Below, one piece after another: positions 37,047 through 46,418 of a stretch of 64,000 nucleotides of DNA; position 1 is the first letter of the stretch; every line of letters starts with the position of its first letter. A program made the translations under genes and the position numbers. The notes under the pieces were generated by a model. The model saw only the letters and a list, made by a program, of their open reading frames with translations, made no database searches and was not told the origin of the DNA. The stretch is taken from assembly GCA_014138095.1 (NCBI GenBank), contig JACGXE010000001.1, forward strand, positions 310,001 through 374,000. The letters are read 5' to 3'. Source of the DNA: Ochrobactrum sp. RH2CCR150 (GTDB lineage: Bacteria > Pseudomonadota > Alphaproteobacteria > Rhizobiales > Rhizobiaceae).

Positions 37047-38669
37047 ATGGCGCGTACGAATGTGAAGGCAGGCGAGACGATGGCAATGACGAGCGGCAAG
37101 GCGACGGCAACGATGGGTGATGATACACATGCGAACCGTATCCATGGATCTTCTGCTACCGGAAATGACAAGAGCCTGACGAACATGGACGCTGCAGTCA
37201 GCGAAGAGGCTTTCGAGCGCCTTACGGCAAAGCTGAAAGCCCGTGTGGGCAGCGAAATCTATTCGAGCTGGTTCGGCCGGTTGAAACTTGACGATATTTC
37301 CAAGAGCATTGTGCGTCTGTCGGTTCCGACCGCTTTCCTGCGCTCCTGGATCAACAATCATTATTCCGAACTCCTGACCGAACTCTGGCAGGAAGAAAAC
37401 GCCCAGATCCTGAAGGTCGAAGTCGTGGTGCGCGGCATGAACCGCGTGGTTCGCAGCGCGGCGCCCGCAGAAACGACGGAATCGGCTGAAGCCAAGCCTG
37501 TCGTGGCTCCACGCGAAAAGATGATGTTTCCGGTCGGCCAGTCCTTTGCCGGTCAGCATATCGGCGACAAGCGCGGCTCCGCCGTGGTCGCAGAATCAGC
37601 TGCCGCTTCGGGTTCGGTTCTCGGTTCGCCGCTTGATCCGCGCTATACGTTCGACAGCTTTGTTGATGGTGCATCGAATCGTGTGGCGCTTGCCGCAGCC
37701 CGCACCATTGCGGAAGCCGGTTCCAGCGCCGTGCGTTTCAACCCGCTTTTCATTCATGCATCGGTCGGCCTCGGCAAGACGCATCTTCTTCAGGCCATTG
37801 CAGCCGCAGCGCTGCAGCGCCAGGAAAAGGCCCGCGTCGTTTATCTGACCGCTGAATATTTCATGTGGCGCTTTGCGACCGCTATCCGGGACAACAATGC
37901 GCTTTCCTTTAAGGAACAGCTGCGCGACATCGACCTTCTGGTCATCGATGACATGCAGTTCCTGCAGGGCAAGTCCATTCAGCACGAATTCTGCCATCTG
38001 CTGAACACGCTGCTCGACAGCGCCAAGCAGGTCGTTGTTGCCGCTGACCGTGCACCGTCGGAACTGGAATCGCTCGACGTTCGCGTCCGCTCGCGTCTTC
38101 AGGGCGGTGTTGCACTCGAAGTGGCCGCACCGGATTACGACATGCGCGTTGAAATGCTGCGCCGTCGTCTGAACACGGCACAGGTTGAAGATCCGAGCCT
38201 CAACATTGGCGACGAGATTCTCTCGCATGTCGCCCGCACCGTCACCGGATCGGGTCGCGAGCTGGAAGGCGCTTTCAACCAGCTTCTGTTCCGCCAGTCC
38301 TTCGAGCCGAATCTGTCGATCGACCGCGTGGACGAACTGCTCGGCCATCTGACCCGTGCGGGTGAGCCGAAGCGCATCCGCATTGAGGAAATCCAGCGCA
38401 TCGTAGCGCGCCATTACAATGTTTCGAAGCAGGATCTGCTCTCGAATCGTCGTACCCGCACCATCGTGAAGCCACGTCAGGTGGCGATGTATCTCGCCAA
38501 GATGATGACGCCGCGCTCACTGCCGGAAATTGGCCGTCGCTTTGGCGGACGCGATCATACGACCGTGCTGCATGCCGTGCGCAAGATCGAAGACCTAGTC
38601 GGAGCCGACACCAAGCTGGCACAGGAGCTGGAACTTCTGAAGCGTCTTATCAACGATCAGGCTGCCTGA
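37047..38669 (+). CDS. dnaA: chromosomal replication initiator protein DnaA
   Basis: An initiator ATPase that opens the origin and controls initiation. Domain I (from about residue 47, [22 protein letters not shown]), linker, AAA+ domain with Walker [10 protein letters not shown] (about 238) and Walker [10 protein letters not shown] (about 296), then domain IV ([43 protein letters not shown]). The frame is open to ATG 37047 (540 residues), but 46 residues before MDAAV have no family resemblance. Other starts are ATG 37081 and ATG 37185, and Brucella DnaA begins near the latter; I give the longest and am not sure. A terminator follows. Confidence 0.93.
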   Translation: MARTNVKAGETMAMTSGKATATMGDDTHANRIHGSSATGNDKSLTNMDAAVSEEAFERLTAKLKARVGSEIYSSWFGRLKLDDISKSIVRLSVPTAFLRSWINNHYSELLTELWQEENAQILKVEVVVRGMNRVVRSAAPAETTESAEAKPVVAPREKMMFPVGQSFAGQHIGDKRGSAVVAESAAASGSVLGSPLDPRYTFDSFVDGASNRVALAAARTIAEAGSSAVRFNPLFIHASVGLGKTHLLQAIAAAALQRQEKARVVYLTAEYFMWRFATAIRDNNALSFKEQLRDIDLLVIDDMQFLQGKSIQHEFCHLLNTLLDSAKQVVVAADRAPSELESLDVRVRSRLQGGVALEVAAPDYDMRVEMLRRRLNTAQVEDPSLNIGDEILSHVARTVTGSGRELEGAFNQLLFRQSFEPNLSIDRVDELLGHLTRAGEPKRIRIEEIQRIVARHYNVSKQDLLSNRRTRTIVKPRQVAMYLAKMMTPRSLPEIGRRFGGRDHTTVLHAVRKIEDLVGADTKLAQELELLKRLINDQAA

Positions 38670-38709
38670 TAACGAAGCTTCCCCGCTATCAAGAGCGGTT
38701 ATCAACAAA

Positions 38710-38755
38710 AAGCCCGGGCCCTGTCGCATTACGACACGGCGCGGGCTTGCTTTTC
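38710..38755 (+). terminator. terminator between dnaA and dnaN
   Basis: AAGCCCG (38710-38716) pairs with CGGGCTT (38742-38748), with an inner TGTCG/CGACA stem (38722-38736); a T-containing tail (GCTTTTCT) follows. dnaN is then likely to have its own promoter. Confidence 0.7.
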
Positions 38756-38871
38756 TCCTTAAAAATCTGCCACTTTAACGGACCTTTCTGGCGTCTTTGG
38801 CGCCTTACCGACGAGGGCCGCTGCCCGTCAGATGCAAGCGCCCTTGTCCTAGCGAGCGAGTGCGTTTGAAC

Positions 38872-39990
38872 ATGCGTGTTACCCTAGAGCGATCGAACCT
38901 TCTCAAATCTCTCAACCACGTCCACCGCGTCGTGGAGCGTCGCAACACGATTCCGATTCTGTCGAACGTGCTTTTGCAGGCTGAAGGCGCGAGCCTTGCC
39001 CTCAAGGCGACCGACCTCGACCTCGAAGTGAACGAAGCAACCGCCGCCATGGTCGAGCAGGCGGGCGCGACGACGGTCCCGGCGCATCTGCTCTACGATA
39101 TCGTGCGCAAGCTGCCCGATGGCGCGGAAGTCATGCTGTCCACCAATCCGGATGGCGGCTCCATGTCGGTTATTTCCGGCAAGTCGTCCTTCCGCCTCCA
39201 GTGCCTGCCGCAGTCGGATTTCCCGGAACTGACGGCCGGATCCTTCACCCATTCCTTCCGCATCGAAGCGCAGGCGCTGAAGCGCCTTATCGACCGCACC
39301 CAGTTTGCGATCTCGACGGAAGAAACCCGCTATTATCTGAACGGCATCTACTTCCATGCCATTGAAAGCGACGGCGCTTTGAAGCTGCGCGCTGTGGCGA
39401 CCGACGGTCACCGTCTGGCCCGCGCCGAACTGGAAGCGCCGTCCGGTACGGAAGGCATGCCGGGCATTATCATTCCGCGCAAGACGGTTGCCGAACTGCA
39501 AAAGCTGGTCGATACGCCTGATGTGGTGGCAACGGTGGAACTATCGGATGCCAAGATCCGCTTCACGGTCGGCTCGGTGGTGCTCACCTCCAAGCTCATT
39601 GATGGCACCTTCCCGGATTACCAGCGCGTCATTCCATCCGGCAATGACAAGAAGCTCACTATCGGGCGTCAAGAATTTGCCGCTTCCGTCGATCGTGTTT
39701 CGACCATTTCGAGCGAGCGTGGCCGTGCGGTCAAGCTTTCCATCGCCGATGGCCAGCTGACGCTGACGGTCAACAATCCCGATTCGGGCAGTGCCACGGA
39801 CGAGCTGGCAGCGGATTATGATTCCGATCCGCTGGATATCGGCTTCAACTCCAAATATCTGCTCGACATCACCAGCCAGCTTTCAGGCTCGGATGCTGTC
39901 TTCATGCTGGCCGATGCCGGTTCGCCGACACTGGTGCGCGACACCGGCGACGAAGATGTGCTTTACGTCCTGATGCCGATGCGCGTCTAG
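38872..39990 (+). CDS. dnaN: DNA polymerase III beta subunit (sliding clamp)
   Basis: A 372-residue ring clamp that keeps polymerase III on DNA. The start MRVTLERSNLLKSLNHVHRVVERRNTIPILSNVLL and the end VYVLMPMRV-type tail (DVLYVLMPMRV) are typical, with three clamp domains between. ATG 38872 gives the standard length; the frame open to 38797 is not needed. It lies 202 bp after dnaA and 177 bp before recF. Confidence 0.97.
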   Translation: MRVTLERSNLLKSLNHVHRVVERRNTIPILSNVLLQAEGASLALKATDLDLEVNEATAAMVEQAGATTVPAHLLYDIVRKLPDGAEVMLSTNPDGGSMSVISGKSSFRLQCLPQSDFPELTAGSFTHSFRIEAQALKRLIDRTQFAISTEETRYYLNGIYFHAIESDGALKLRAVATDGHRLARAELEAPSGTEGMPGIIIPRKTVAELQKLVDTPDVVATVELSDAKIRFTVGSVVLTSKLIDGTFPDYQRVIPSGNDKKLTIGRQEFAASVDRVSTISSERGRAVKLSIADGQLTLTVNNPDSGSATDELAADYDSDPLDIGFNSKYLLDITSQLSGSDAVFMLADAGSPTLVRDTGDEDVLYVLMPMRV

Positions 39991-40029
39991 GGCTGGGATA
40001 TTTCGACTCTGGCGGCTTGCAAATGGCGT

Positions 40030-40105
40030 GATTTTTCGCTTCCGGTGCTCATGTACTTTACGTACATTGCGCTCCGGTTCTCAAATCCCACCATTTTCGG
40101 CACAC
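40030..40105. repeat. TTCCGGTGCTCA-type intergenic repeat, copy 2
   Basis: TTCCGGTGCTCA (40040-40051), then TGTAC...GTACA (small stem) and GCTCCGGT (40071-40078), followed by TCTCAAATC. Same order and spacing as at 20552-20591. It sits in the dnaN-recF spacer. Confidence 0.7.
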
Positions 40106-40167
40106 CATAGCCAAAATCTCGACAGCACCGGCATCTCGCTGGAAGAGGCCTCTCAAAGAACCCGATT

Positions 40168-41322
40168 GTGGATATAAAAGACCCTATAGTGAGCCGCCCC
40201 GACCGGGTTTCGGTCCGGCGGCTTAAATTGACTGATTTCCGCAATTATGCGGAACTCTCGCTGCCGCTTGGCCCCGGCCATGTGGTGCTGACGGGCGAGA
40301 ACGGGTCGGGCAAGACCAATCTCATCGAAGCGCTTTCCTTTCTGTCGCCTGGGCGCGGCCTTCGACGCGCCTCCTATGACGATGTAGCGCGAACAGTCGC
40401 GCATGACGGTTTCGCCATCCACGCAGCGCTGGATTGCATGATCTACGGTGAAGCCGAAATCGGCACCGGAACTGCGGGCGGCGGAGAAGGCGGGCGCAAG
40501 GTTCGTATCAACGGCGTTGCGGCCTCTGGTGATGAGCTGCTCGATTATGCGCGCATCCTCTGGGTTGTTCCCTCCATGGACGGGCTTTTCACCGGAGGGG
40601 CGTCGGACCGGAGGCGTTTCCTCGACCGCATGGTCCTCGCCATCGATACCGGGCACGGCAAGCGTGTTCTCGATTATGAAAAGGCCATGCGCAGCCGCAA
40701 CCGACTGCTCAGCGAAGGCAATAATGACGACCGTTGGCTTGATGCCATCGAGAGCCAGATGGCCGAGCTTGGCACCGCCATTGCCGCAGCGCGGGCGGAA
40801 GCCATGCGGCTGATCGCGGCCATGATCGAACGGTTGCCAGCAGAAGGTCCTTTTCCGAAGGCGGATTGTTTTCTGGAAGGCTCGCTGGAACAACGGATCG
40901 GCGTGGAAGCGGCGCTCGATCTGGAAGAGGATTTCCGACGCACCCTGCGCGACGGGCGGATCCGGGATCGCGCGGCAGGCCGCACGCTTGAAGGACCGCA
41001 CCGCACCGATCTCATCGTGCAGCATAGGCCGAAAGCCATGCCTGCGGCCCTGTGCTCGACCGGCGAGCAGAAGGCGCTGCTCATCGGTCTTATCCTGGCC
41101 CATGCGCGCCTGACGGGCGAATTGTCCGGCATGGCCCCGATTCTCCTTCTGGACGAAATCGCCGCGCATCTCGATTCGGGCCGCCGAACAGCCTTGTTCG
41201 GCATTCTCGATGATCTTGGCGGACAGGCGTTCATGACCGGCACCGACAGGGCGCTGTTCGATACGCTTGGCGGCGATGCGCAGTTTTTCAGTGTTGCAGG
41301 CGGCGTTCTCACCAAGAGCTAA
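40168..41322 (+). CDS. recF: DNA replication/repair protein RecF
   Basis: A 384-residue SMC-like ATPase that helps load RecA at gaps. Walker A is GENGSGKT (43-50, LTGENGSGKTNLIEAL) and the ABC-type signature and Walker B region is SGMAPILLLDEIAAHLDSGRRTALF. GTG 40168 (MDIKDPIVSR) is used; a GTG at 40189 would shorten it by seven residues. It completes the conserved dnaA-dnaN-recF order. Confidence 0.94.
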   Translation: MDIKDPIVSRPDRVSVRRLKLTDFRNYAELSLPLGPGHVVLTGENGSGKTNLIEALSFLSPGRGLRRASYDDVARTVAHDGFAIHAALDCMIYGEAEIGTGTAGGGEGGRKVRINGVAASGDELLDYARILWVVPSMDGLFTGGASDRRRFLDRMVLAIDTGHGKRVLDYEKAMRSRNRLLSEGNNDDRWLDAIESQMAELGTAIAAARAEAMRLIAAMIERLPAEGPFPKADCFLEGSLEQRIGVEAALDLEEDFRRTLRDGRIRDRAAGRTLEGPHRTDLIVQHRPKAMPAALCSTGEQKALLIGLILAHARLTGELSGMAPILLLDEIAAHLDSGRRTALFGILDDLGGQAFMTGTDRALFDTLGGDAQFFSVAGGVLTKS

Positions 41323-41354
41323 ATTATCCGCTGACAGCATGATCGCGGAGGCAT

Positions 41355-42137
41355 ATGTTGGCCATCATGAATGCACCATCCAGACCATTTTCGTCCGAAG
41401 AACTTGAACGCTATGCGCGCCATATCGTGCTGCCGGAAGTTGGCGGCCCGGGCCAGCAGAAGCTGAAGGCAGCCCGCATATTGGTTGTCGGCGCGGGTGG
41501 TCTCGGCGCGCCCGTGCTGCAATATCTGGCGGCTGCGGGTGTCGGGACGCTTGGCATCGTCGATGACGATACGGTTTCGCTGTCCAATCTCCAGCGACAG
41601 GTCATCCACGACACCGAAAGCGTCGGTCAGGAGAAGGTTGAGAGCGCGCGAAACGCCATTGCGCGTATCAATCCGCATGTGACGGTCGAAGGCCATTCTC
41701 TGCGCCTCAATGCTGACAATGCCGAAGCGCTGATTGCCGCTTACGATGTGATCGTCGATGGCTCCGACAATTTTACAACGCGCTATGTGCTGGCGGATAC
41801 GGCAGCAAAGGTCGGGCGGCCGCTGGTGACCGGCGCGATGGGCCGTTTTGATGGCACGGTGACAGTGCTGATGCCCTATCTGACCGGACCAGACGGAACA
41901 CCAAATCCCTCCTATCGCGATCTCTTCCCGGAAGCACCGCCGCCGGGAACTGTCCCCACCTGTGCGGAGGCGGGCGTGCTGGGCGTGCTGCCGGGCGTGA
42001 TCGGCAGCTTGCAGGCGATGGAGGTGATCAAGCTCGTCACCGGTATCGGCGAACCGCTGGTCGGTCGCTTGCTGCTCTATAACGCGCTGAATGTCCGTTT
42101 TGAGACCATTCGCTACAAGGCGCGTACGCCCAAATGA
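41355..42137 (+). CDS. HesA/MoeB/ThiF family adenylyltransferase, zinc site missing
   Basis: A 260-residue E1-like enzyme that adenylates the C-terminus of a ubiquitin-like sulfur carrier (MoaD or ThiS). The ATP-binding VVGAGGLGAPV (about 45-53), DGSDNFTTRY (135-143) and VPTCAEAGVLGVLPGVIGSLQAMEVIKL are intact. In E. coli MoeB a Cys-x-x-Cys pair sits in CYRCLFPE; here the segment is S186-Y-R-D189-LFPE, and the second Cys pair at the C-terminus is also absent. There is no rhodanese domain. It overlaps the next gene by 4 bases. Confidence 0.88.
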   Translation: MLAIMNAPSRPFSSEELERYARHIVLPEVGGPGQQKLKAARILVVGAGGLGAPVLQYLAAAGVGTLGIVDDDTVSLSNLQRQVIHDTESVGQEKVESARNAIARINPHVTVEGHSLRLNADNAEALIAAYDVIVDGSDNFTTRYVLADTAAKVGRPLVTGAMGRFDGTVTVLMPYLTGPDGTPNPSYRDLFPEAPPPGTVPTCAEAGVLGVLPGVIGSLQAMEVIKLVTGIGEPLVGRLLLYNALNVRFETIRYKARTPK

Positions 42138-42619
42138 CCACGCTCCGGATTGTGGCCATCAATCAGGATTTCGCCCGCTGGGACGAGCTTCTGAACCTCA
42201 TCCGCGACAGCTTTGCCTATATGGACGGCGTGATTGATCCGCCGTCTTCCGCGCATCTTCTGACTGCGGAAGGACTGAAACAAAAGGCCGGGGAAGAGAT
42301 CGGCTTTGCAGCCCTGATTGGCGTAGAACTGGTGGGCTGCGTTTTCATCAAGGAAAGAAGCGACAGCTTCTATCTCGGCAAGCTTGCCGTCGCGTCCGCC
42401 TTCGAGGGACAGGGAATCGCTCGCGTCCTGATGCAGCGTGCGGAGGCTGAAACTATCGCGAAGGGCAAGCCGGCGATTGAATTGCAGGTGCGTATCGAAC
42501 TGACGCGCAATCGGGCGGTGTTTGAAAAGCTCGGTTATTGCAAGATCGGGGAAACGGCGCATCCCGGCTATACGCGAACGACTTCCATCACCATGCGCAA
42601 GGAGATCGTGCTGGGATAG
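42134..42619 (+). CDS. GNAT family N-acetyltransferase
   Basis: A 161-residue acetyl-CoA-dependent acetyltransferase. The acetyl-CoA loop is LGKLAVASAFEGQGIARVLMQRAE (about 83-106), with ELTRNRAVFEKLGYCKIGET as the later conserved strand. The substrate is unknown. It overlaps the MoeB-like gene by ATGA, so the two are translationally coupled; whether they share a pathway cannot be told. Confidence 0.85.
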   Translation: MTTLRIVAINQDFARWDELLNLIRDSFAYMDGVIDPPSSAHLLTAEGLKQKAGEEIGFAALIGVELVGCVFIKERSDSFYLGKLAVASAFEGQGIARVLMQRAEAETIAKGKPAIELQVRIELTRNRAVFEKLGYCKIGETAHPGYTRTTSITMRKEIVLG

Positions 42620-42664
42620 GAGACGACCGGCAGCATGTAGCTGCCGATCCTCTAGGCCGAAACG

Positions 42665-43624
42665 TCAATATTGCGTATTGCGGTCGACGATGTGCTCCAG
42701 CGTGCCATTGCGCTCGAAGGCTTCAATCTGCCGGATGATCTGCGGCACCAGGGCCGTTGCTGACGAGCTTGCCGCTGCATGCGGCGTGATCGTCACTCTC
42801 GGATGGTCCCAGAGCGCGCTTGTGGTCGGCAGCGGTTCCTGATTGAACACGTCGAGCGATGCTGCCGAAAGCAGCCCACGGTCGAGCGCCGCCAGAATAT
42901 CAGCTTCGTTCTGCAAGCCGCCGCGACCGGCATTGATCAGGACCGGCGCGCCGAATGGTCCGTCGCTTTTCAGCTGCGCGAACATCGACTTGGACAGGAT
43001 GCCTTTGGTGTCTGGCGTCAGCGGCAGCAGGCAGACAAAAATATCGGCAGTCTTGAGGAACGCGCCAAAGCCATCGCGACCGTGATAGGTTTTCACGCCA
43101 GCGATTTCGTGCTGACGGCGGCTCCATCCGGTCACGTTGAAACCCAGCGCTTTCAGCTTTTCAGCCGCATCGCGGCCCAGCACGCCAAGTCCCATAATGC
43201 CGACCGTCACCTCATGGGCGGCAGGCTGGCGGCGATCTTCATGCCAGACATGGTTCTGCTGCTGCTTGCGATAGCGCGATCCTAGACGGTGATGATCCAG
43301 CACCTGCCAGACCACATATTCGGTCATGCGCATGGTCAGATCGTCGGAGATGATGCGCACCAGCGGCACATCGGGAATGCGGTCATCGCGGAACACGTGG
43401 TCCACGCCAGCGCCAAGCGAGAAAATGACTTTCAGGTTGGGCAGATTGGCGAGCGATCCGGGCTTCTGCTTCCATACGAGAGCGTATTTGACGGAAGGAT
43501 CATTCTCGGCGCGCTCGGTCACCACGGGGCGATCGGGCGCATTGTCCTTGAATGTCTTCAGCCAGATTTCCGGGTCCCAATCGGTGATCGCCAGAAGAAT
43601 ATTGCCCTTATCATTATTGGTCAT
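42665..43624 (-). CDS. ghrA: glyoxylate/hydroxypyruvate reductase A-like protein
   Basis: A 319-residue D-2-hydroxyacid dehydrogenase of the GhrA branch. Substrate motif SLGAGVDH, Rossmann motif GIMGLGVLGRDAAEKLKALGF, catalytic Arg in NAGRGGLQNE, a Glu in FNQEPLP and His in TPHAAASSS. It lies at the 3' end of the yej operon and overlaps the yejF stop by 4 bases, so it is expressed with the transporter. The link between the two is not obvious. Confidence 0.88.
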   Translation of the reverse strand: MTNNDKGNILLAITDWDPEIWLKTFKDNAPDRPVVTERAENDPSVKYALVWKQKPGSLANLPNLKVIFSLGAGVDHVFRDDRIPDVPLVRIISDDLTMRMTEYVVWQVLDHHRLGSRYRKQQQNHVWHEDRRQPAAHEVTVGIMGLGVLGRDAAEKLKALGFNVTGWSRRQHEIAGVKTYHGRDGFGAFLKTADIFVCLLPLTPDTKGILSKSMFAQLKSDGPFGAPVLINAGRGGLQNEADILAALDRGLLSAASLDVFNQEPLPTTSALWDHPRVTITPHAAASSSATALVPQIIRQIEAFERNGTLEHIVDRNTQY

Positions 43625-45282
43625 TGCCTCACTCCTCCCTCGGTCGCCTCCATATGGAAGGCCGCCGCCATCAACGCCTTGGTATAGTCGGTCTTTGGAT
43701 TGGCGAAGACATCCTTCGCCGTACCATACTCAACCGCCTTGCCGTTGCGCATCACCAGCACATCATTGGCCAGTGCCCGCACCACTTTGAGATCGTGGCT
43801 AATGAAAAGATAAGCGAGATCATGCTTCTTCTGCAATCCACGCAAAAGATCGACCACTTGCGCCTGCACGCTCATGTCGAGCGCCGAGGTCGGCTCGTCC
43901 AGCATGACGAAGCGGGGATTCAGCACCATGGCGCGCGCAATGGCGATGCGCTGGCGCTGGCCGCCGGAAAATTCATGCGGATAGCGGAAGCGGGTTTCGG
44001 GGTCGAGGTTCACTTCCTGCAGCGCTGCCACGACACGCGCATCGCGATCATCGGCGGAGAGTTTTGGCTCATGCACCAGCAAGCCTTCGGCAATGATATC
44101 TGCAATGGTCATGCGCGGAGAAAGCGAGCCGAACGGGTCCTGAAACACGATCTGCATTTCACGGCGCAGCGGGCGCATTTCCTTGAAGCTGAACTTGGCG
44201 ATATCGCGGCCTTCAAAGCGAATATCACCCTTGGATGAAATCATCCGCGAAAGGGCGAGACCAAGCGTGGTCTTGCCGGACCCTGATTCGCCGACGACAC
44301 CGAGCGTCTGACCGGCACGCAGATTGACATCAATGCCGTCCACCGCCTTCACATGGTCGACGGTTTTGCGCATGAAGCCCTTCTTGATCGGGAACCAGAC
44401 GCGGATATCCTTGCCTTCCATCACCGTTTTTGCTGCCGGGTCGGCAGCGGGCGGCTCGCCCTTCGGTTCGGCAGCAAGCAGATGCTTGGTATAGGGATGC
44501 TGCGGATTGTCGAAGATTTCCCTGGTCGGTCCAGCTTCGACGATCTTGCCTTTGCTCATCACGCAGACCTTGTCGGCGATCTTGCGCACGATGCCGAGAT
44601 CGTGGGTGATGAACAGCATCGACATGCCTTGCGCGGCCTTCAGCTCGGCCAACAGCTTCAATATCTGCGCCTGCACGGTCACATCGAGCGCTGTGGTCGG
44701 TTCATCAGCAATCAGCAGTTTTGGCTTGTTGGCCAGCGCCATGGCAATCATCACGCGCTGGCGTTGCCCACCCGAAAGCTGATGCGGGAAGGCCGACAGG
44801 CGCTTTTCCGGCTCGCGAATGCCAACCTCGTTCAGAAGCTCCAGCGTGCGCGCCCGCGCCTGAGCATCGCCCATGCCCTGATGCACACGCAGGATTTCGC
44901 CGACCTGCCGCTCGACGCTATGCAGCGGGTTGAGCGAGGTCATCGGTTCCTGAAAGATCATGGCGATGTCGTTGCCGCGCACGCGCCGCAATTCCGGTTC
45001 GGAGGCCTTCATCAAGTCCTTGCCGTTGAAAAGTATTTCACCGGAAGGGTGGCTTGCCGCCGGATAGGGCAGGAGTTTCAGCACAGACAAGGCGGAAACG
45101 GACTTGCCCGAGCCGGATTCGCCGACCAGAGCCACGGTCTCGCCTTCGGCAATGTCGAAGGACACGCGGTCGACGGAAATGCGCTCTTCGCCATTCTGGC
45201 GGAATGCCACCGACAATTCGCGGACGGACAGCAGAGTTTTGTTGCCTGATTCGGACAGGGATCCGCTCATTGACCCACTCAT
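43621..45282 (-). CDS. yejF: peptide ABC transporter ATP-binding protein, YejF type
   Basis: A 553-residue duplicated ABC ATPase. Domain 1 has Walker A GESGSGKS (about 44) and signature [15 protein letters not shown]; domain 2 has [15 protein letters not shown] (about 334) and [15 protein letters not shown]. Both halves carry the C-terminal oligopeptide-transporter type tails. The start is ATG 45282, overlapping the yejE stop by 4 bases; the longer frame is a shadow of yejE. It energises uptake through YejB and YejE. Confidence 0.95.
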   Translation of the reverse strand: MSGSMSGSLSESGNKTLLSVRELSVAFRQNGEERISVDRVSFDIAEGETVALVGESGSGKSVSALSVLKLLPYPAASHPSGEILFNGKDLMKASEPELRRVRGNDIAMIFQEPMTSLNPLHSVERQVGEILRVHQGMGDAQARARTLELLNEVGIREPEKRLSAFPHQLSGGQRQRVMIAMALANKPKLLIADEPTTALDVTVQAQILKLLAELKAAQGMSMLFITHDLGIVRKIADKVCVMSKGKIVEAGPTREIFDNPQHPYTKHLLAAEPKGEPPAADPAAKTVMEGKDIRVWFPIKKGFMRKTVDHVKAVDGIDVNLRAGQTLGVVGESGSGKTTLGLALSRMISSKGDIRFEGRDIAKFSFKEMRPLRREMQIVFQDPFGSLSPRMTIADIIAEGLLVHEPKLSADDRDARVVAALQEVNLDPETRFRYPHEFSGGQRQRIAIARAMVLNPRFVMLDEPTSALDMSVQAQVVDLLRGLQKKHDLAYLFISHDLKVVRALANDVLVMRNGKAVEYGTAKDVFANPKTDYTKALMAAAFHMEATEGGVRQ

Positions 45283-46418
45283 TGAAATGCCTTTCGCGGA
45301 TCGAATGCGTCGCGTGTCGCCTCGCCGATGAAGATCAGGAGGGACAGCATGACCGAGATGACCACGAAGCCGGTAATGCCGAGCCACGGTGCCTGAAGGT
45401 TGTTCTTGCCCTGCGCCAGAAGTTCGCCGAGCGAGGCGGAGCCGGGTGGCAGGCCGAAGCCGAGGAAGTCGAGCGAGGTGAGCGTGGTGATCGAGCCATT
45501 CAGGATGAACGGCAGGAAGGTCAGAGTAGCCACCATGGCATTGGGCAGAAGGTGACGCCACATGATGGTGCCGTTCTTCACGCCGAGCGCGCGCGCCGCA
45601 TTCACATATTCGAAGTTGCGGGCACGCAGAAATTCAGCGCGCACAACGCCGACGAATGCCACCCATGAGAAGAGAAGCATGATGCCGAGCAGCACCCAGA
45701 AGCCCGGCGGCAGGATCGCCGCTATGATCAGCAACAGATAAAGCACGGGGATCGACGACCAGATTTCGATGACGCGCTGGAAGATCAGATCGACCCAGCC
45801 GCCGAAATAGCCCTGAACCGCGCCTGCCGTCACGCCGATGATGGCTGAGAAGAAGGTGAGGGTCAGACCGAACAGCACCGAAATGCGGAAGCCGTAAAGC
45901 GCGCGCGCAAAGACGTCCCGTGCCTGATCGTCGGTGCCGAGCAGGTTAAAATTGCCGAAACGGCAATTGGGATCACTGACACCTTGCGCATAGCGCTGGC
46001 AGCGCTCCTCGGCGGAAAAGAGCCAGAAGGGCTTTGAAGGTGCGGCCTCCGGGATTTCGTTATTCACGGTGTTGTAGGAATAGCGAATGGGCGGCCAGAT
46101 CGCCCAGCCATTATTGGCGATTTCTTCCTGTATCACCGGATCGCGATAATCGGTCACGGCATAGAAGCCGCCGAATTTCTCTTCCGGATAATCCACAAAG
46201 ACCGGCGTCAGCAACTCGCCCTTGTAGGAAACGAGAATGGGGCGATCATTGGCGATAAATTCGGAGCCAAGCGCTGCAATGAGCAGAAACAGGAAAACCC
46301 ACAGCGACCAGTAACCGCGCTTGTTGGCCTTGAAATTCTGCCAGCGGCGGCGGTTCAGCGGTGATAGCCATGGCCTTTTCACTGGCTTGACGGCGGGGGT
46401 GAGGGCGGCGTCTGTCAT
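45279..46418 (-). CDS. yejE: peptide ABC transporter permease YejE
   Basis: A 379-residue inner-membrane permease with about six membrane segments and the BPD_transp_1 EAA loop (VGVVRAEFLRARNFEYVNAARALGVKNG). The large periplasmic insertion (residues 60-150, with EERCQRYAQGVSDPNCRFG) is typical of YejE. ATG 46418 has GGAGG six bases upstream and overlaps the yejB stop by one base; a GTG one codon upstream is possible. Confidence 0.93.
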   Translation of the reverse strand: MTDAALTPAVKPVKRPWLSPLNRRRWQNFKANKRGYWSLWVFLFLLIAALGSEFIANDRPILVSYKGELLTPVFVDYPEEKFGGFYAVTDYRDPVIQEEIANNGWAIWPPIRYSYNTVNNEIPEAAPSKPFWLFSAEERCQRYAQGVSDPNCRFGNFNLLGTDDQARDVFARALYGFRISVLFGLTLTFFSAIIGVTAGAVQGYFGGWVDLIFQRVIEIWSSIPVLYLLLIIAAILPPGFWVLLGIMLLFSWVAFVGVVRAEFLRARNFEYVNAARALGVKNGTIMWRHLLPNAMVATLTFLPFILNGSITTLTSLDFLGFGLPPGSASLGELLAQGKNNLQAPWLGITGFVVISVMLSLLIFIGEATRDAFDPRKAFQ

